64,000 nucleotides of DNA, from NCBI GenBank assembly GCA_945882415.1, contig CAMCWC010000006.1, positions 62,001 to 126,000 of the forward strand. Direction: 5' to 3'. Under the pieces are notes generated by a model. The model was not told the origin of the DNA, did not search any database, and saw only the letters and a program-made list of their open reading frames with translations. How positions within the stretch are numbered: the first letter of the stretch is position 1; each line of letters begins with the position of its first letter. Shown here one piece after another: positions 32,789 through 41,538 of this stretch. The position numbers were made by a program, and so were the translations under genes. The DNA is from Chthonomonas calidirosea (GTDB lineage Bacteria; Armatimonadota; Fimbriimonadia; Fimbriimonadales; Fimbriimonadaceae).

Positions 32789-33291
32789 ACATGACCGTCC
32801 TAGAACTCACTAACGACCTGCTTGACTCTTGGGATCGCCAAGCGCGCATCGTAGCTTCCGTCGCCCAGTTGGTTACGGAAGAGACCCGCAAGGCGCTGCC
32901 TTCGCCCGATGGCTGGCCCCTCGACAAGCAGCTGGCCCACATTCACCAGGTCCGTCGCCACTGGCTCTCGGATTTCGACCCTAACCGCGCATCAAAGCTT
33001 GGCCGGACGTTCACCGATGGCTGGGATACCCCTATCGATGACCTCGCCGCGATTAAGAGCCACCTAAACGACAGCGCAGCGGCTGTCCGAGTGGCGGTGA
33101 GCGATGCGATCATCCATGGCTCAATCGGCAAAGGAGCCTACGAGAACCCGGTTCTTTTCTTGCAGCATATGGTTTGGCATGAAGGCTGGCACGTAGGTCT
33201 TATCCTTACCGGCCTTCGGCTCGCCGGCAAAGAGACCACCGAAGACTGGGAAGAATCCCACATCTGGGGTCTCTGGCGAACCGAAGAGTGA
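32785..33291 (+). CDS. DinB-family four-helix protein
   Basis: Start ATG 32785 overlaps the PhyH stop (ATGA). The 168 residues form a DinB/YfiT-like four-helix bundle. The usual metal-binding histidines are present: H in 'QLAHIHQVRRHWL' near 48-55 and 'QHMVWHEGWHVGLIL' near 133-147, the H-x3-H pattern at the last helix. Members act as metal-dependent thiol transferases or are uncharacterised. Function here unknown; co-expression with a dioxygenase suggests small-molecule metabolism or detoxification. Confidence 0.82.
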   Translation: MNMTVLELTNDLLDSWDRQARIVASVAQLVTEETRKALPSPDGWPLDKQLAHIHQVRRHWLSDFDPNRASKLGRTFTDGWDTPIDDLAAIKSHLNDSAAAVRVAVSDAIIHGSIGKGAYENPVLFLQHMVWHEGWHVGLILTGLRLAGKETTEDWEESHIWGLWRTEE

Positions 33292-33297
33292 AACGGC

Positions 33298-34980
33298 CTA
33301 GCCAAGGGTGACCGTGCGAACCACAGCCCCGGCGCGATCGTGCCGGGCGCTGAGTTCGTAGGTCCCCGGCTTGAGCATCCATTCAAAAACGGCGACGTCG
33401 TCGGTCACATCGCTGCTCCAACCCCAGCCGCCCGCGGCGATGTGACTGTAGCCCTTGAGCTGTTGCCCAATCGATCGCAAAAGGCCGCTAACGAGCCATT
33501 CTGGCTCGAAGGTTGAATCTCGATCGTCGTCTCCAACGCGCTTGACTTCGCCAATCACCCCACGACAATGCTTCCGTCTGCTGGCGATTTCGGTGACGTT
33601 CGTCGGAAGCCAGCCGGCGTTCTGAACGGCCAACCTGACGCGATACGAACCACCAACCTCGGTAATGACAAGGTCGCGGAAGGTAAGCCGGGGGCCGGTG
33701 CTCGCGTGCCAGATCGCCCAATCCGCTAGTGGGGAAATTTCGTCTTCCAGGAATTTGAGCGGTGGGTTTCGGAAGGCGTAATGCGCGTCCCATCCGCCAA
33801 GCTCAACCGGCCCGAGCTGCGGGTGCTCGAACGGATACCAATCGATGTATCCTCGGCCATCAAGCTGCTCGTCGGCCCACTTGAGCAACTGAATGTCCTG
33901 CTCAATAGAGTGCTCGCGGAACCAGTCGATGTACTTGTAATCCGTAATCCCCGCCTGCCGCTGCGGGGACCAGATTTCGACCGTCCAGGCGTGAACACCC
34001 CGATGCTCGTACATCCAGTCATCAAAGGTGCCGGTGATGATCTCCTTCGGGTGGTAGCGAAACTCGTGATAGTTCGAGATATCCGGGTAGCCCGTGAGTT
34101 CTTTGCCCTTCGCTCCGAGCTTTTGGTACGACCACAGGTCTTCGGCCGGAATGTCCGTGTCCGCCATCCGGCTTGGTGGACGCAGCAAAACACCCGAATA
34201 CGTGTGGAAACAAATCGCGCCACAGATGTTGGGTCGGTCGAAGATCGCTTGGACCAACGCTCGAATTTCGGGCTCGCTGGTCGCATACTGGCCTGCACCC
34301 ACTTGGTCATGCTCCTGCCGCCACGCGCTCGGGAAGTTTCGGTTGAAGTCGAGGGCTTGCTTCACGCGGTTGGTCCGCATTTTCAGGCCATCAAAGTTGT
34401 GGAACTTGCCTTCGGCCAGCACCCGGTAAGTCTTCTCGGCCTTCTCGCCCGGCTCCCGACGTCGCAGCAATCGCGGCTCTTGCTCGTTGATCACCCAAGC
34501 GCCGTTCGGGTCTGGAACGCGCATGTTGAGCACTCGGCCATCGCCGTCGATGTCTTGCCGTTCGAGGCCATAGTAGTCGTCCTCGTCGTAAGGGTATGCC
34601 TTTGTTCCGCTGCGGACAATCTTCGGCACATCCGCGAGCGCCCACTCCGCACCGTCTGGGCTGACCCTCGGGACGAGATAGAAAGTGCGCTCATCCAAGA
34701 TCGCCTTTTGATCTCCGAGAAGCTTTTCGATGATCTTGAGCACCGCACTGGATGCGCTGACTTCGCTGGCGTGGATGTTGCCGTCTGCCCAAAACGCGGG
34801 CTTATCTTGCGGAGCGCCGGTCTCAGCATTCGTGATCGTCACGAGCCAGATGTCGCGGCCCTCAAAAGACTTCCCAATGCTGCTTACCGTCACGAACCCG
34901 GGGTTCTCTGCCTCAATAAGGTGCAGAAGTTCGGTCAACTCGTCGTAGCGGTAGTAGCGATCAAAGGAGATCTCGGGCAT
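33298..34980 (-). CDS. M14-family zinc carboxypeptidase
   Basis: A protein of 560 residues starting at ATG 34980 (a TTG one codon earlier is less likely). It has the zinc motif 'GNIHASE' (His 70, Glu 73), substrate residues 'RNFPSAW' near 215, the third ligand in 'CFHTYSG' near 259, and the general base in 'AWTVEIWSP' near 333. All are needed for M14 activity. No signal peptide is seen, so the enzyme is probably cytoplasmic. About 150 residues follow the catalytic domain, including a beta-rich part ('YRVRLAVQNAGWLPTNV') like the C-terminal domain of some secreted members. It trims C-terminal residues of peptides or cell-wall peptides. Confidence 0.88.
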   Translation of the reverse strand: MPEISFDRYYRYDELTELLHLIEAENPGFVTVSSIGKSFEGRDIWLVTITNAETGAPQDKPAFWADGNIHASEVSASSAVLKIIEKLLGDQKAILDERTFYLVPRVSPDGAEWALADVPKIVRSGTKAYPYDEDDYYGLERQDIDGDGRVLNMRVPDPNGAWVINEQEPRLLRRREPGEKAEKTYRVLAEGKFHNFDGLKMRTNRVKQALDFNRNFPSAWRQEHDQVGAGQYATSEPEIRALVQAIFDRPNICGAICFHTYSGVLLRPPSRMADTDIPAEDLWSYQKLGAKGKELTGYPDISNYHEFRYHPKEIITGTFDDWMYEHRGVHAWTVEIWSPQRQAGITDYKYIDWFREHSIEQDIQLLKWADEQLDGRGYIDWYPFEHPQLGPVELGGWDAHYAFRNPPLKFLEDEISPLADWAIWHASTGPRLTFRDLVITEVGGSYRVRLAVQNAGWLPTNVTEIASRRKHCRGVIGEVKRVGDDDRDSTFEPEWLVSGLLRSIGQQLKGYSHIAAGGWGWSSDVTDDVAVFEWMLKPGTYELSARHDRAGAVVRTVTLG

Positions 34981-34986
34981 CAAAAC

Positions 34987-34992
34987 AATTTA
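34987..34992 (-). promoter_or_regulatory. -10 box of the M14 peptidase
   Basis: TAAATT on the minus strand, 6 bases before the ATG at 34980. The spacing supports that ATG over the upstream TTG. Confidence 0.55.
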
Positions 34993-35065
34993 CTCGCCTC
35001 GAATCTTCAACGTTCGGAGCCTCAAGTACCTAATTTTGCGAATACGGGGTAAGAATGGGCCAGTC

Positions 35066-35461
35066 ATGAAAATGCTTCTGCCCGTCTGCGCCGCCCTTGC
35101 CATCGTTATCGTTGGCTGCCAGTCCAACTCAGAAGCACCGACCACGGCATCAACGCCCGCTACCGGTTCGCCAGCGGTCGGTTCCAACTTCGCCGCCGTA
35201 CAAACCACGTTTGCGTCCAAGTGCGCGGGCTGCCATGGCGCGACAAATCCAAAAGATGGCGTGAGCATGGTCTCTTACGAGTCGATCCAGAAAGGCGGCT
35301 CGCACGGCCCAATCTTGGTTGCCGGTAATCCTGAAGGCAGTGTGCTTGTCGATGTGCTTCGGGCTCGAAACGGTAAGAAGCAGATGCCTCCTGCCGGTCC
35401 ATTGCCGGAGGCAGAAATCGCGGCCATCGAGGCGTGGATCAAAGACGGCGCGAAAAACTGA
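35066..35461 (+). CDS. Cytochrome c lipoprotein (single haem)
   Basis: Start ATG 35066 gives a 131-residue protein with a lipoprotein signal 'LLPVCAALAIVIVGC' (Cys 18). A Thr/Ala/Pro-rich linker follows, then one cytochrome c domain with the haem motif CAGCH and the probable methionine ligand in 'KQMPPAGPL'. It would sit on the outer face of the inner membrane and pass electrons, plausibly from the sugar dehydrogenase encoded next. The upstream frame also contains a TAAGAAT -10-like box. Confidence 0.88.
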   Translation: MKMLLPVCAALAIVIVGCQSNSEAPTTASTPATGSPAVGSNFAAVQTTFASKCAGCHGATNPKDGVSMVSYESIQKGGSHGPILVAGNPEGSVLVDVLRARNGKKQMPPAGPLPEAEIAAIEAWIKDGAKN

Positions 35462-35493
35462 GCCGGATTGGCCAGTGTCGTTTGGCAACTAGG

Positions 35494-35499
35494 TAAATT
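35494..35499 (+). promoter_or_regulatory. -10 box of the sugar dehydrogenase gene
   Basis: TAAATT followed by CACCTC and the GTG start (6-base spacing); leaderless-type. Confidence 0.5.
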
Positions 35500-35505
35500 C
35501 ACCTC

Positions 35506-37014
35506 GTGGCAAAGCTGCTCGCTCCCCTCGCTCTCATCGCCGGAGGCACCGTTACCTGGGCCTGCATGCTCGGTGCCGATAGCGCACCCAACGCAAAGAC
35601 CGCTCCAAACTCCGGTGCTCAACCTCGAGCCGAGCAAGGTCAGCGTGCGGTTAACGTAACTCGCCTCTACAACGACACATGCGCGAAGTGCCACGGCGAG
35701 AATGCCGAAGGCGGTGGTGGCGGCACGCCTTCGCTCCTTAAGGCGGAAAAGTTTGAGCAGAAGTGGGACAAGCCGTTCTATGACGCGATCAAGAACGGTG
35801 TTGCCAGCGCCGGAATGGACGCGTACGGCGAGACCCTTTCGGACAAAGAGTGCTGGGCACTAGTCGTCCACATTCGAGAGTTACAGGGCCGCGGCCTTCG
35901 CCAGATGAACGGCTCGCCGAAAGCCACCGATGGCGTCTACAAGTCGAAGTACCACAACTACCGCGTCGAAACCGTGATCGACCAGGGCAATGGACTTCAG
36001 ACCCCGTGGGGAATTGACTGGCTGCCAGACGGCCATATGATGATCACAAACCGCCCCGGCAGCATCACCGTTGCTAAAGACGGAAAAGTCATCGGCACGA
36101 TCGACGGGTTGCCAAAGAGTCTAGAGCTCGGCCAGGGCGGAATGATGGAAGTCGCCGTCCATCCTCAGTACGCGAAGAACGGCTGGGTTTACCTGTCCTT
36201 CACTGACCCGGCAAAGGACGGAAACCGAAGTGGAATGACCAAGATCGTCCGAGGAAAACTCAAAATCTCGGGAGATAAAGTCACCTGGGGCAGCGAGGAA
36301 ACGATCTGGGAAGCTCCGCAGAAGTTTTACAACGGCTCCGGCGCGCACTTTGGTAGCCGAATCGTTTTTGATGGCAAGGGCAACATCTTCTTTGCGGTCG
36401 GAGAGCGAGGCGGCAACATGCTCGCCCAGGAACTCACCAACCCGTACGGCAAGATTTATCGGGTGAAGGAAGATGGCAAGATTCCATCGGACAACCCGTT
36501 CGTGGGCGTCACCGATTCCATTCCCGGAATCTGGAGCCTTGGCCACCGAAACCAGCAGGGCCTCACGATGGATGCAAAGGGCAACCTCTGGGATACCGAG
36601 CACGGCCCACGCGGCGGCGACGAAGTCAACCGAATTCAGAAGGGCGCGAACTACGGTTGGCCCGTGGTTGCCTTCAGCATCAATTACAACGACTCACCCT
36701 TCCAGACTCCATGGCCGACGCCAGAGCAGAAGATCACCCTGCCGGTATTCCGATGGCTCCCTAGCATCGGCGCTAGCGGTCTTGACTACGCTCGCGGCAA
36801 GGCGTTCCCGCAGTGGAACGGAGACCTCATTGCTGGCGGTCTCGCAGGGCAGAACCTCGACCGAATTCGCGTGAATGGCGACAGCCTCGTTGAGCGGGAA
36901 GAACTGATCCACGGCATGGGACGCATTCGGGAAGTCGCCGTTGGACCTGACGGCTTCGTTTACGTAGCCCTGAACCAGCCGGACAAGGTCATTCGACTCG
37001 TTCCAGCCAAGTAA
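35506..37014 (+). CDS. PQQ-type sugar dehydrogenase with fused N-terminal cytochrome c
   Basis: A protein of 502 residues. Signal sequence (about 1-20), a cytochrome c domain with CAKCH near 61-65, then from about 145 a glucose/sorbosone dehydrogenase six-blade propeller ('LQTPWGIDWLPDGHMMITNR', 'GGMMEVAVHPQYAKNGWVYL', 'GAHFGSRIVFDGKGN', 'GHRNQQGLTMD', 'EHGPRGGDEVN'). The histidines and arginines that hold PQQ in Asd/YliI proteins are present. It should oxidise aldose sugars in the periplasm and hand electrons to its own haem and then to the cytochrome lipoprotein next to it. The start is GTG. Confidence 0.9.
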   Translation: MAKLLAPLALIAGGTVTWACMLGADSAPNAKTAPNSGAQPRAEQGQRAVNVTRLYNDTCAKCHGENAEGGGGGTPSLLKAEKFEQKWDKPFYDAIKNGVASAGMDAYGETLSDKECWALVVHIRELQGRGLRQMNGSPKATDGVYKSKYHNYRVETVIDQGNGLQTPWGIDWLPDGHMMITNRPGSITVAKDGKVIGTIDGLPKSLELGQGGMMEVAVHPQYAKNGWVYLSFTDPAKDGNRSGMTKIVRGKLKISGDKVTWGSEETIWEAPQKFYNGSGAHFGSRIVFDGKGNIFFAVGERGGNMLAQELTNPYGKIYRVKEDGKIPSDNPFVGVTDSIPGIWSLGHRNQQGLTMDAKGNLWDTEHGPRGGDEVNRIQKGANYGWPVVAFSINYNDSPFQTPWPTPEQKITLPVFRWLPSIGASGLDYARGKAFPQWNGDLIAGGLAGQNLDRIRVNGDSLVEREELIHGMGRIREVAVGPDGFVYVALNQPDKVIRLVPAK

Positions 37015-37022
37015 CTATGTTG

Positions 37023-37050
37023 GGTTCCCGGCGGGCCTAAGCCGGGAACC
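37023..37050 (+). terminator. Hairpin after the sugar dehydrogenase
   Basis: GGTTCCCGGC-GGGCCTAA-GCCGGGAACC, a perfect 10-bp stem 8 bases after the stop. The following bases (TAATTCTGAT) are only moderately T-rich. Confidence 0.7.
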
Positions 37051-37213
37051 TAATTCTGATAACCATACAAAATGACCAATCTGGTTGGAATCCTCTAAAG
37101 GATCGCCATTCCCGAGCCTAATATAAAGGATATCGGAGAATGTCCCGCTTTCGCGTTACATCGAGCTTCGTAGCTCCTGAATCGCAACTAGCACCATTCA
37201 AACCAGTGTGGTC

Positions 37214-38488
37214 ATGAATATTAAAGGATCTGCCCTTATAGCTGTCGTCGTGCTTTCTGCAGTTGGAGCGACCCTGATTGTTGGATCCCTCATGGTTTCA
37301 GTTTCCAACTACAACCTGGCCATGTCGAGATCAAATAGCGAGGCTGCGCTTCTTCTTGCCGAAGCGGGCCTGAACGAAGAACTGATCTCCATCGGCTCGA
37401 AAACAAGTCAAACCGACGCTTCAACATGGGTAACGGTTCCGGCGAAGACCAGCGGTGAGCCATACGAAGGACGTAAGGGCACCGTGCCGGGAGTCAGCGG
37501 AAACTACTGGGTATACGGTACGACCTCACCGACCGTAAAGACCGCCTGGACCGGTACGGGTCCGCTCTACCTGGTGGCCGTGGCAAAAGTTGGCGGAGCC
37601 ATCCGAACCGCCAGCCTCGAAGTCAAGGTGACCCAATCGGCTGGTTCTACGCCCACCACAAGTGGCAGCGATTTCAATGCCATCGTTTTCGGAAACGTGG
37701 ATACCAAAGGTGGTCACAGCGAAGGGCCAATCGCAGTTGGAGGCAACTGGAACGGACCATACGAGATTAATCAACATTCCGCGTCCGCAAAAATTGGTAC
37801 CGACACGCGAGTTGGACTTTACAACGGTGGCCAAATCACTCGAGGCAACGCCGTCAAAAAGGTCTTCAATGGCTTCAACGCGTATATCGGAGGACAGATC
37901 AACTGTATCCTCACCATGCTTGGCAACGGCACCATCTACAACACTGTAGGCACAAACTGGTTCACGACGGAGGAGTCCAAGTGGCAATCGCAGTCCGACG
38001 CTATCGGTGCGATGACCGATATGCGGTTGGACGTTTCCGATATGAACAACGTCCGAATGGATGTTACGAAAAACACCCTCAACGGGAACGTGAAAGTCTA
38101 TTGGGTCGACGATAAGGACCTTGCACCACTCAAAACTTTGGACATCCAAAACATGACGGCTAGCGATACCGTCATCATCAACGTCGAAGGATCTAACGTT
38201 GATTGGGGATGGCAGGTAAACGCTCCGTTTAAGAACCGAATCCTCTGGAACTTCCAGAATGTCGCCAACATCAAAGTTGCAAACCGCCACTTAACTGGCA
38301 TGATGCTGGCACCAAAAGCTCACGTCCAGCAGTACAACAATATTCAGGGAACGATGATCGCAAAGCGCTGGTCCAACTACGGTGCACCGGAAATGCACTT
38401 CACTAATTTCAAGTATGCAGGCGCTTTCGCAGCACAGTCCACGTTCTCGACCACGGTTGGCTACAAAGGTAACTACAATGCGCAATAG
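37214..38488 (+). CDS. PilX-like pilus protein with choice-of-anchor-A domain (cassette copy 1)
   Basis: A 424-residue protein. The N-terminal hydrophobic helix 'GSALIAVVVLSAVGATLIVG', followed by 'EAALLLAEAGLNEELISIGS', is the PilX/type IV minor pilin pattern. From about 150 the sequence 'FNAIVFGNVDTKGGHSEGPI' then 'AVGGNW' opens a beta-rich domain of the choice-of-anchor-A (collagen-binding-like) type, running through 'NTLNGNVKVYW', 'DTVIINVEGSNVDWGWQVN' and 'MMLAPKAHVQQYNNIQGTMI'. It is the first gene of a three-gene set repeated at 39753-42116. Role inferred: a tip or minor subunit of a pilus or pseudopilus with an adhesive head. Promoter not clear. Confidence 0.75.
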   Translation: MNIKGSALIAVVVLSAVGATLIVGSLMVSVSNYNLAMSRSNSEAALLLAEAGLNEELISIGSKTSQTDASTWVTVPAKTSGEPYEGRKGTVPGVSGNYWVYGTTSPTVKTAWTGTGPLYLVAVAKVGGAIRTASLEVKVTQSAGSTPTTSGSDFNAIVFGNVDTKGGHSEGPIAVGGNWNGPYEINQHSASAKIGTDTRVGLYNGGQITRGNAVKKVFNGFNAYIGGQINCILTMLGNGTIYNTVGTNWFTTEESKWQSQSDAIGAMTDMRLDVSDMNNVRMDVTKNTLNGNVKVYWVDDKDLAPLKTLDIQNMTASDTVIINVEGSNVDWGWQVNAPFKNRILWNFQNVANIKVANRHLTGMMLAPKAHVQQYNNIQGTMIAKRWSNYGAPEMHFTNFKYAGAFAAQSTFSTTVGYKGNYNAQ

Positions 38489-38939
38489 GCTTCGAGGTCT
38501 AACCTTAGTCGAACTTTTGGCTTCTACCGTCATTGCCTCGCTGACGCTCATTGTTGGCGCAAATGCATGGGGCTACTGCATGACCATCTCGGTCCAGCAG
38601 CACCAAACCTCCGTCGGCTCACAGCTCGCTCGGGCCAACATCGAGCGTGCCAAGGTTCTAGGCTGGGCAAACTTGCCCCTAGGAACCCTCTCTGGCACAA
38701 CCGCGACTCATACTGGCGCGCTTGAGTACTTCAGCGCTGTTGGTGCTCCCTTGGCCAACTCGACGGGCGCGATCTTTTCAGTGCAAAGAACTGTCACGGA
38801 CACCGGCATTACCGTTAGCGGCACAACTTACACCCTGAATCCCACCTCGAAGCGAACCGTTACCGCGACTGTCCGCACGATGTCTCCAAGCAAGGCTGTT
38901 GTTTCTATGGCCACCGTGCTTGCACAGGATGGCGTTTAG
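38478..38939 (+). CDS. Type IV minor pilin, PilV-like (copy 1)
   Basis: A 153-residue protein starting at ATG 38478, overlapping the previous gene by 11 bp. It has a prepilin leader MRNRLRG followed by the cleavage site G|LTLVELLAS with the conserved Glu at +5. The hydrophobic helix continues through 'TVIASLTLIVGANAWGY'. After that 'ARANIERAKVLGWANLPLGT' and a beta-rich end matching the second copy. Made as a preprotein and cut by a PilD-type peptidase; assembled into a pilus or secretion pseudopilus. Confidence 0.82.
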   Translation: MRNRLRGLTLVELLASTVIASLTLIVGANAWGYCMTISVQQHQTSVGSQLARANIERAKVLGWANLPLGTLSGTTATHTGALEYFSAVGAPLANSTGAIFSVQRTVTDTGITVSGTTYTLNPTSKRTVTATVRTMSPSKAVVSMATVLAQDGV

Positions 38940-38940
38940 G

Positions 38941-39510
38941 ATGAAAAGGGGATTCTCTCAAATCGAAATGCTGGCCACGGCGGCGATACTTTTGCTAGCC
39001 GTCGGAATGGGCCTGCAGGGATTTATCAGCATCTCTAAAGCGCAAAAGACCACAACCGGCTTGCCGGCGATACAGGAGGACTGCGTCGGGATCGTCACGA
39101 TGATTACCGATGACCTGAAAGAAGCGCCCGCATGCACAGCCACTTCGGGTTGCACAACAAACTCTGTTGTGGAAACGGCGACCGCCTCTTCGATCACGTT
39201 TTATGTAACTTCCACCGGAACCAAACGGACTTTCCGGCTCAACAATGGCAAGTTCGAGCGACTTGAGGGGAGTAGCAACACGCCGTCGTACTCGATGGCA
39301 GACGTGACTGGCCTGACATTCCGCTATCTCACGATTGACGGTGGCACCTACAACGCAACTGCGATGCCCACAAACTGGGCCACTACGGTGACCGGAACCT
39401 CGGTGAAAAACATCACCGTAATTCGAGTGACGGTCGAGATGTCTCGAAACGGAGTTGCTGGCACATACACCACGGACTTCAGACTGCGCAACAGCCCTTA
39501 CATTCCGTAA
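38941..39510 (+). CDS. Prepilin-like protein, PilW-type (copy 1)
   Basis: A 189-residue protein starting at ATG 38941, one base after the previous stop. Leader MKRG followed by cleavage site G|FSQIEMLAT (Glu at +5) and a hydrophobic helix 'AAILLLAVGMGLQGFISI'. Then 'GLPAIQEDCVGIVTMITDDL' as in PilW/PulJ, and the motif CTATSGCTT near 62-70, whose two cysteines are kept in the second copy and may form a disulfide. Third gene of the cassette; no strong terminator follows. Confidence 0.8.
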   Translation: MKRGFSQIEMLATAAILLLAVGMGLQGFISISKAQKTTTGLPAIQEDCVGIVTMITDDLKEAPACTATSGCTTNSVVETATASSITFYVTSTGTKRTFRLNNGKFERLEGSSNTPSYSMADVTGLTFRYLTIDGGTYNATAMPTNWATTVTGTSVKNITVIRVTVEMSRNGVAGTYTTDFRLRNSPYIP

Positions 39511-39752
39511 CGGCCCCTGCTGGCAACCTCCGCACAAGGCAAGAAGGTTCCGATTGGTTGAAACGCTACCATGCCAGGCGCCGGCAACTTGCCCAAAGAA
39601 TCACGTTTCTTGAACCTACGTGCGTTCCAACCACCGTTTTAGTGCGTTTGAACCTTTCGCGTGTCACACATTAACAGGTCAGTCTGAGGGGCGATTATTG
39701 GACGCTCCGGGTGGATACTTTAGCTATTCCCGCAGGGATTCTAGAGATATTC

Positions 39753-41054
39753 ATGAAGGTTGGGCTAAATTTTAATCAGAAGGGTTCCGTACTCCCGGCA
39801 GTACTTATCATGTCGGCAATCGGATCCGCCCTCGTGGTCGGCTCGCTCACCACGGCGGGATCGCACTACAGCCTGAGCGTGACCCGCGCTAACTCGGAGG
39901 CCGCCCTGCTCGTTGCAGAAGCCGGTTTGAACGACGAGCTCGCCCTGATCTCCACGAAAACCGCCACCGGAACGGCATCAACCTGGGTAACCGCCCCAAC
40001 CAAGCTCAGCGGTCAGCCCTACGCAGGACGGAAAGGTTCGGTTGCTGGCACAAACGGTGACTTCTGGGTTTACGCTTCAACCACTCCATACGGCACCACA
40101 CCGTGGACCGGCACCGGTCCGGTCTACTTGAACTCCACCGCCGTCGTCGGCGGAGCAATCCGAAAGGCTTCGATGGAAGTTAAGATTGCTGCTGGCACGC
40201 CAACCGGAACCAGCGGCAGCGACTTCAACGCTCTGGTCTTCAACTCGGCAACAACGGAGGGTGGACACAGCGAAGGCCCAGTCGCGGTCTGCGGTACCTG
40301 GCAGGGACCCTACGAAATCAACCAGCACACGATCCCCGGAAAGGTCAACACCATTGGCAACATCGGCCTCTGGATGTGCGGAAACCTCACCAAGAACGGC
40401 AACGTCAAGAAGGTCTTTAACGGCTATGACGCATACGTTTCGGGAAGCATCGCTGGTTCGCTCCAGATGCTCGGAAACGGCAAGCTCTATAAGACGATGG
40501 ATGAGTCCTGGGTCGGCACGCAGCAGTCGCTTTGGACGAGCCGAAGCGAAACGCTGGAAACTACACCAGACCTTCGAATCAACGTCTCTGATCCAAACAA
40601 CATCAACGTTGACGTAAAGGCAAACACGCTGAACGGCAACCTTCGAGTGTTCTGGGTAAACGCTACCGACGTCAAAGCACTCAAGACGATCAACTTCAAC
40701 AATATGACCAAGGACGACACCGTCGTGGTTAACGTTGTCGGACCAACGGTTGATTGGGGCTGGACGGTTAACGCTCCTTTCAAGAATCGACTTTGCTGGA
40801 ACTTCGTCTGCACCGACACCATCACGGTTAAGAACCGAGCCTTCACCGGCATGATGCTGGCGGTTCACGCTCGAGTCAACCAGTACAACAACATCCAGGG
40901 CAACATGATCGTGAACAACTGGCGAAACTACGGAGCGCCTGAGCTTCACTTCACCGGATTTAAGTTCGAAGGTTCCTTGGCTGGCGGATCGTCAACCCCA
41001 GGCTCAAATGCTTCTGGAACGGTTGGCTTCACCGGTAGCTACAACGCTTCGTAA
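39753..41054 (+). CDS. PilX-like pilus protein with choice-of-anchor-A domain (cassette copy 2)
   Basis: A 433-residue paralogue of the protein at 37214, colinear over its whole length: pilin helix 'GSVLPAVLIMSAIGSALVVG', 'EAALLVAEAGLNDELALIST', the linker and the same beta domain ('FNALVFNSATTEGGHSEGPV', 'DDTVVVNVVGPTVDWGWTVN', 'MMLAVHARVNQYNNIQGNMI'). Start at ATG 39753; an upstream GTG-type start in the same frame is less likely. It differs by extra cysteines ('AVCGTWQG', 'LWMCGNL', 'LCWNFVCTDT'), absent or fewer in copy 1. The upstream gap of 242 bp holds no gene. Confidence 0.75.
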   Translation: MKVGLNFNQKGSVLPAVLIMSAIGSALVVGSLTTAGSHYSLSVTRANSEAALLVAEAGLNDELALISTKTATGTASTWVTAPTKLSGQPYAGRKGSVAGTNGDFWVYASTTPYGTTPWTGTGPVYLNSTAVVGGAIRKASMEVKIAAGTPTGTSGSDFNALVFNSATTEGGHSEGPVAVCGTWQGPYEINQHTIPGKVNTIGNIGLWMCGNLTKNGNVKKVFNGYDAYVSGSIAGSLQMLGNGKLYKTMDESWVGTQQSLWTSRSETLETTPDLRINVSDPNNINVDVKANTLNGNLRVFWVNATDVKALKTINFNNMTKDDTVVVNVVGPTVDWGWTVNAPFKNRLCWNFVCTDTITVKNRAFTGMMLAVHARVNQYNNIQGNMIVNNWRNYGAPELHFTGFKFEGSLAGGSSTPGSNASGTVGFTGSYNAS

Positions 41055-41073
41055 GCGCAAAAGGAGCGAAAAG

Positions 41074-41538
41074 ATGAACCGACAGCGCGGCGTATCCTTA
41101 ATTGAGCTGCTGATTTCCAGCCTCATCGTTGTCATGGTTCTCGTCGTTGGTGCGAATGCTTGGGTCTACGGAATGCAACTTTCCGTAGCCCAGTACAAGA
41201 CCTCTGTGGCCTCTCAGATCGCCCGCGCAGATGTTGAACGCGCCAAGATTGTTGGCTTTGCCAACCTCCCCCTCGGCACCATCGCTGGCAACTCGCTCAG
41301 CGCCACTCACAATGGTGCCGTCGAATACTTCGACAAGAACGGAGTCGCGTTGGGCAACTCTACCGGGGCTTACCTAAGCTTGCAGCGAAAGATCGTTGAT
41401 GCTCCGATTACCGTATCCGGCACGACATACACGCTCAGCTCGGTTTCGAAGCGAACCATCACAACGACCGTTAAGGACACGAGCAACAACACCGTGGTTC
41501 TTGTCCTCGGGACAGTTCTAGCCAAGGACGGCCTCTAA
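41074..41538 (+). CDS. Type IV minor pilin, PilV-like (copy 2)
   Basis: A 154-residue paralogue of the protein at 38478. AAGGAGCG stands 7 bases before ATG 41074. Leader MNRQRG, cleavage G|VSLIELLIS, helix 'SLIVVMVLVVGANAWVYGMQ', then 'RADVERAKIVGFANLPLGTI' and 'ITVSGTTYTLSSVSKRTITT', aligned with copy 1 without large gaps. Confidence 0.82.
   Translation: MNRQRGVSLIELLISSLIVVMVLVVGANAWVYGMQLSVAQYKTSVASQIARADVERAKIVGFANLPLGTIAGNSLSATHNGAVEYFDKNGVALGNSTGAYLSLQRKIVDAPITVSGTTYTLSSVSKRTITTTVKDTSNNTVVLVLGTVLAKDGL

Noticed and set aside
39511-39752. Gap between the two pilin cassettes searched for a promoter, attachment site or small gene
   Set aside because: No convincing -35/-10 pair, repeat or frame found; left as plain intergenic DNA.
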